From the NCBI GenBank assembly GCA_964636945.1, contig CAZWVH010000034.1:1-30046 (forward strand): a DNA stretch of 30,046 nt. Direction: 5' to 3'. Source of the stretch: CAZADA01 sp964636945. GTDB lineage: Bacteria > Pseudomonadota > Alphaproteobacteria > Caulobacterales > Maricaulaceae. The notes under the pieces were generated by a model. It saw nothing but the letters and a program-made list of their open reading frames with translations. It had not been told where the DNA came from and did no database searches. This document shows, piece by piece, positions 29,619 to 30,046 of the stretch (positions within the stretch are counted from its first letter, which is position 1; each line of letters opens with the position of its first letter). Position numbers and translations under genes: made by a program.

Positions 29619-30010
29619 ACGCCAGCGCCGCTGATTTGACCGCCATACGACAGGCTTTGGATCTCATGATCGATCGACGCTCACCCGACGCCAAACCTGC
29701 CTGGTTCGCTGATATCATCGATGAATGGTCATGGATCATAGACGACAATGGCGCGCAGATCCATCAAGTCTATGGCGAATGGCTCATGGGCGAGGATGTG
29801 TTTCGCGCTGAAGTCCCGCTGCATGCGAGCGTCTATCCCGCCAATAATCGCGATGACCTCGTTGCGCTGATGCATGACTGCATGATCCGCCACCCAGATC
29901 TTGCTGATCTTTGCAATTCGTGGGTCGAGCGATGGGACAATGACAACGCCCAACGTGAACAGGCTCAAAAACACAAGCTGATACGGAGGATGTGGCGCAA
30001 TGATCGATGA
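29615..30010 (+). CDS. Unknown 131-residue protein embedded in the riboflavin gene cluster
   Basis: A small soluble protein I do not recognise. It is rich in Trp, Asp and Asn, with WFADIIDEWSWIIDDNGAQI and a basic C-terminus (QKHKLIRRMWRNDR). It has no signal peptide, membrane segment or cysteine cluster, and no HAE or PCxxC motif, so it is not the missing RibD deaminase. It overlaps the ribE stop by four bases and the next gene's start by eleven, and so is surely translated with them if expressed. A role in riboflavin metabolism is suggested only by position. Confidence 0.7.
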   Translation: MNASAADLTAIRQALDLMIDRRSPDAKPAWFADIIDEWSWIIDDNGAQIHQVYGEWLMGEDVFRAEVPLHASVYPANNRDDLVALMHDCMIRHPDLADLCNSWVERWDNDNAQREQAQKHKLIRRMWRNDR

Positions 30011-30046
30011 CACGCCCATCGCCCCCGCTGAGGACATCATTGAGAC
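30000..30046 (+). CDS. ribBA: Start of RibB/RibBA (cut by window edge)
   Basis: Only 15 codons are present: MIDDTPIAPAEDIIE. The segment IAPAEDIIE matches the usual N-terminus of 3,4-dihydroxy-2-butanone 4-phosphate synthase (often I-S-x-I-E-D-I-I-E-D-x-R). The gene order nrdR-ribD-ribE-ribBA is standard in alphaproteobacteria. GGAGG at 29986-29990 lies nine bases upstream of the ATG. Whether the GTP cyclohydrolase II domain is fused cannot be seen. Confidence 0.6.
   Translation, partial: MIDDTPIAPAEDIIE

Overview
The window reads as an ordinary, gene-dense stretch of an alphaproteobacterial chromosome. The main evidence is a C4-pathway 5-aminolevulinate synthase, a MucR/Ros-type regulator, a CCDC90/DUF1640-like coiled-coil protein and an nrdR-rib cluster with glyA upstream. 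The base composition is moderately GC-rich by eye, and many genes have either an AAGGAG-type ribosome binding site or a promoter-like -10 box almost touching the start codon. A relative of the Caulobacterales/Maricaulales/Hyphomonadales is my guess, not something the sequence proves. I see no tRNA or rRNA gene, prophage, insertion sequence, integron or CRISPR array.

Layout. 1-9.3 kb: undecaprenyl-diphosphatase (cut by the window edge), a cation diffusion facilitator, a glutathione S-transferase-like protein, a TetA-like MFS exporter, epoxyqueuosine reductase (queG) overlapping the peptidoglycan glycosyltransferase mtgA, a TPR protein with a DUF3667 zinc-ribbon membrane protein, a YeeZ-like NAD(P)-binding protein and an alpha/beta hydrolase. 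9.3-12.2 kb: a GT4 glycosyltransferase overlapping a degenerate GT9-like protein, then infC, which appears to start at an ATA codon. 12.2-14.6 kb: a three-gene ABC operon (LolD-like ATPase, FtsX/MacB-type permease with a His/Asp-rich loop, DUF3299 periplasmic protein) resembling the B, C and D parts of the Vibrio Zrg zinc-uptake system. 14.6-15.2 kb: a ParDE-type toxin-antitoxin pair whose antitoxin frame is broken by a TAA codon.

15.2-19.0 kb: a 441-base non-coding leader, rpmI-rplT, two small coiled-coil proteins with C-terminal membrane anchors, pheS without a following pheT, and a membrane-anchored unknown. 19.0-25.1 kb: a small membrane protein, a tyrosine-phosphatase-like enzyme, a secreted unknown, rimO, a 3-hydroxyisobutyryl-CoA hydrolase-type crotonase and hemA (ALAS). 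25.1-30.0 kb: mucR, divergent from glyA across a repeat-rich control region, then a secreted unknown, nrdR, a ribD reductase domain lacking its deaminase half, ribE, a small unknown and the first codons of ribBA.

The most interesting points are the stop-interrupted antitoxin, the rare infC start, the Zrg-like operon without its zinc-binding partner, the reductase-only ribD, the orphan pheS, and a recurrent promoter layout suggesting leaderless mRNAs. None of these is proven to be a new system. No database search was possible, so family assignments rest on motif recognition.
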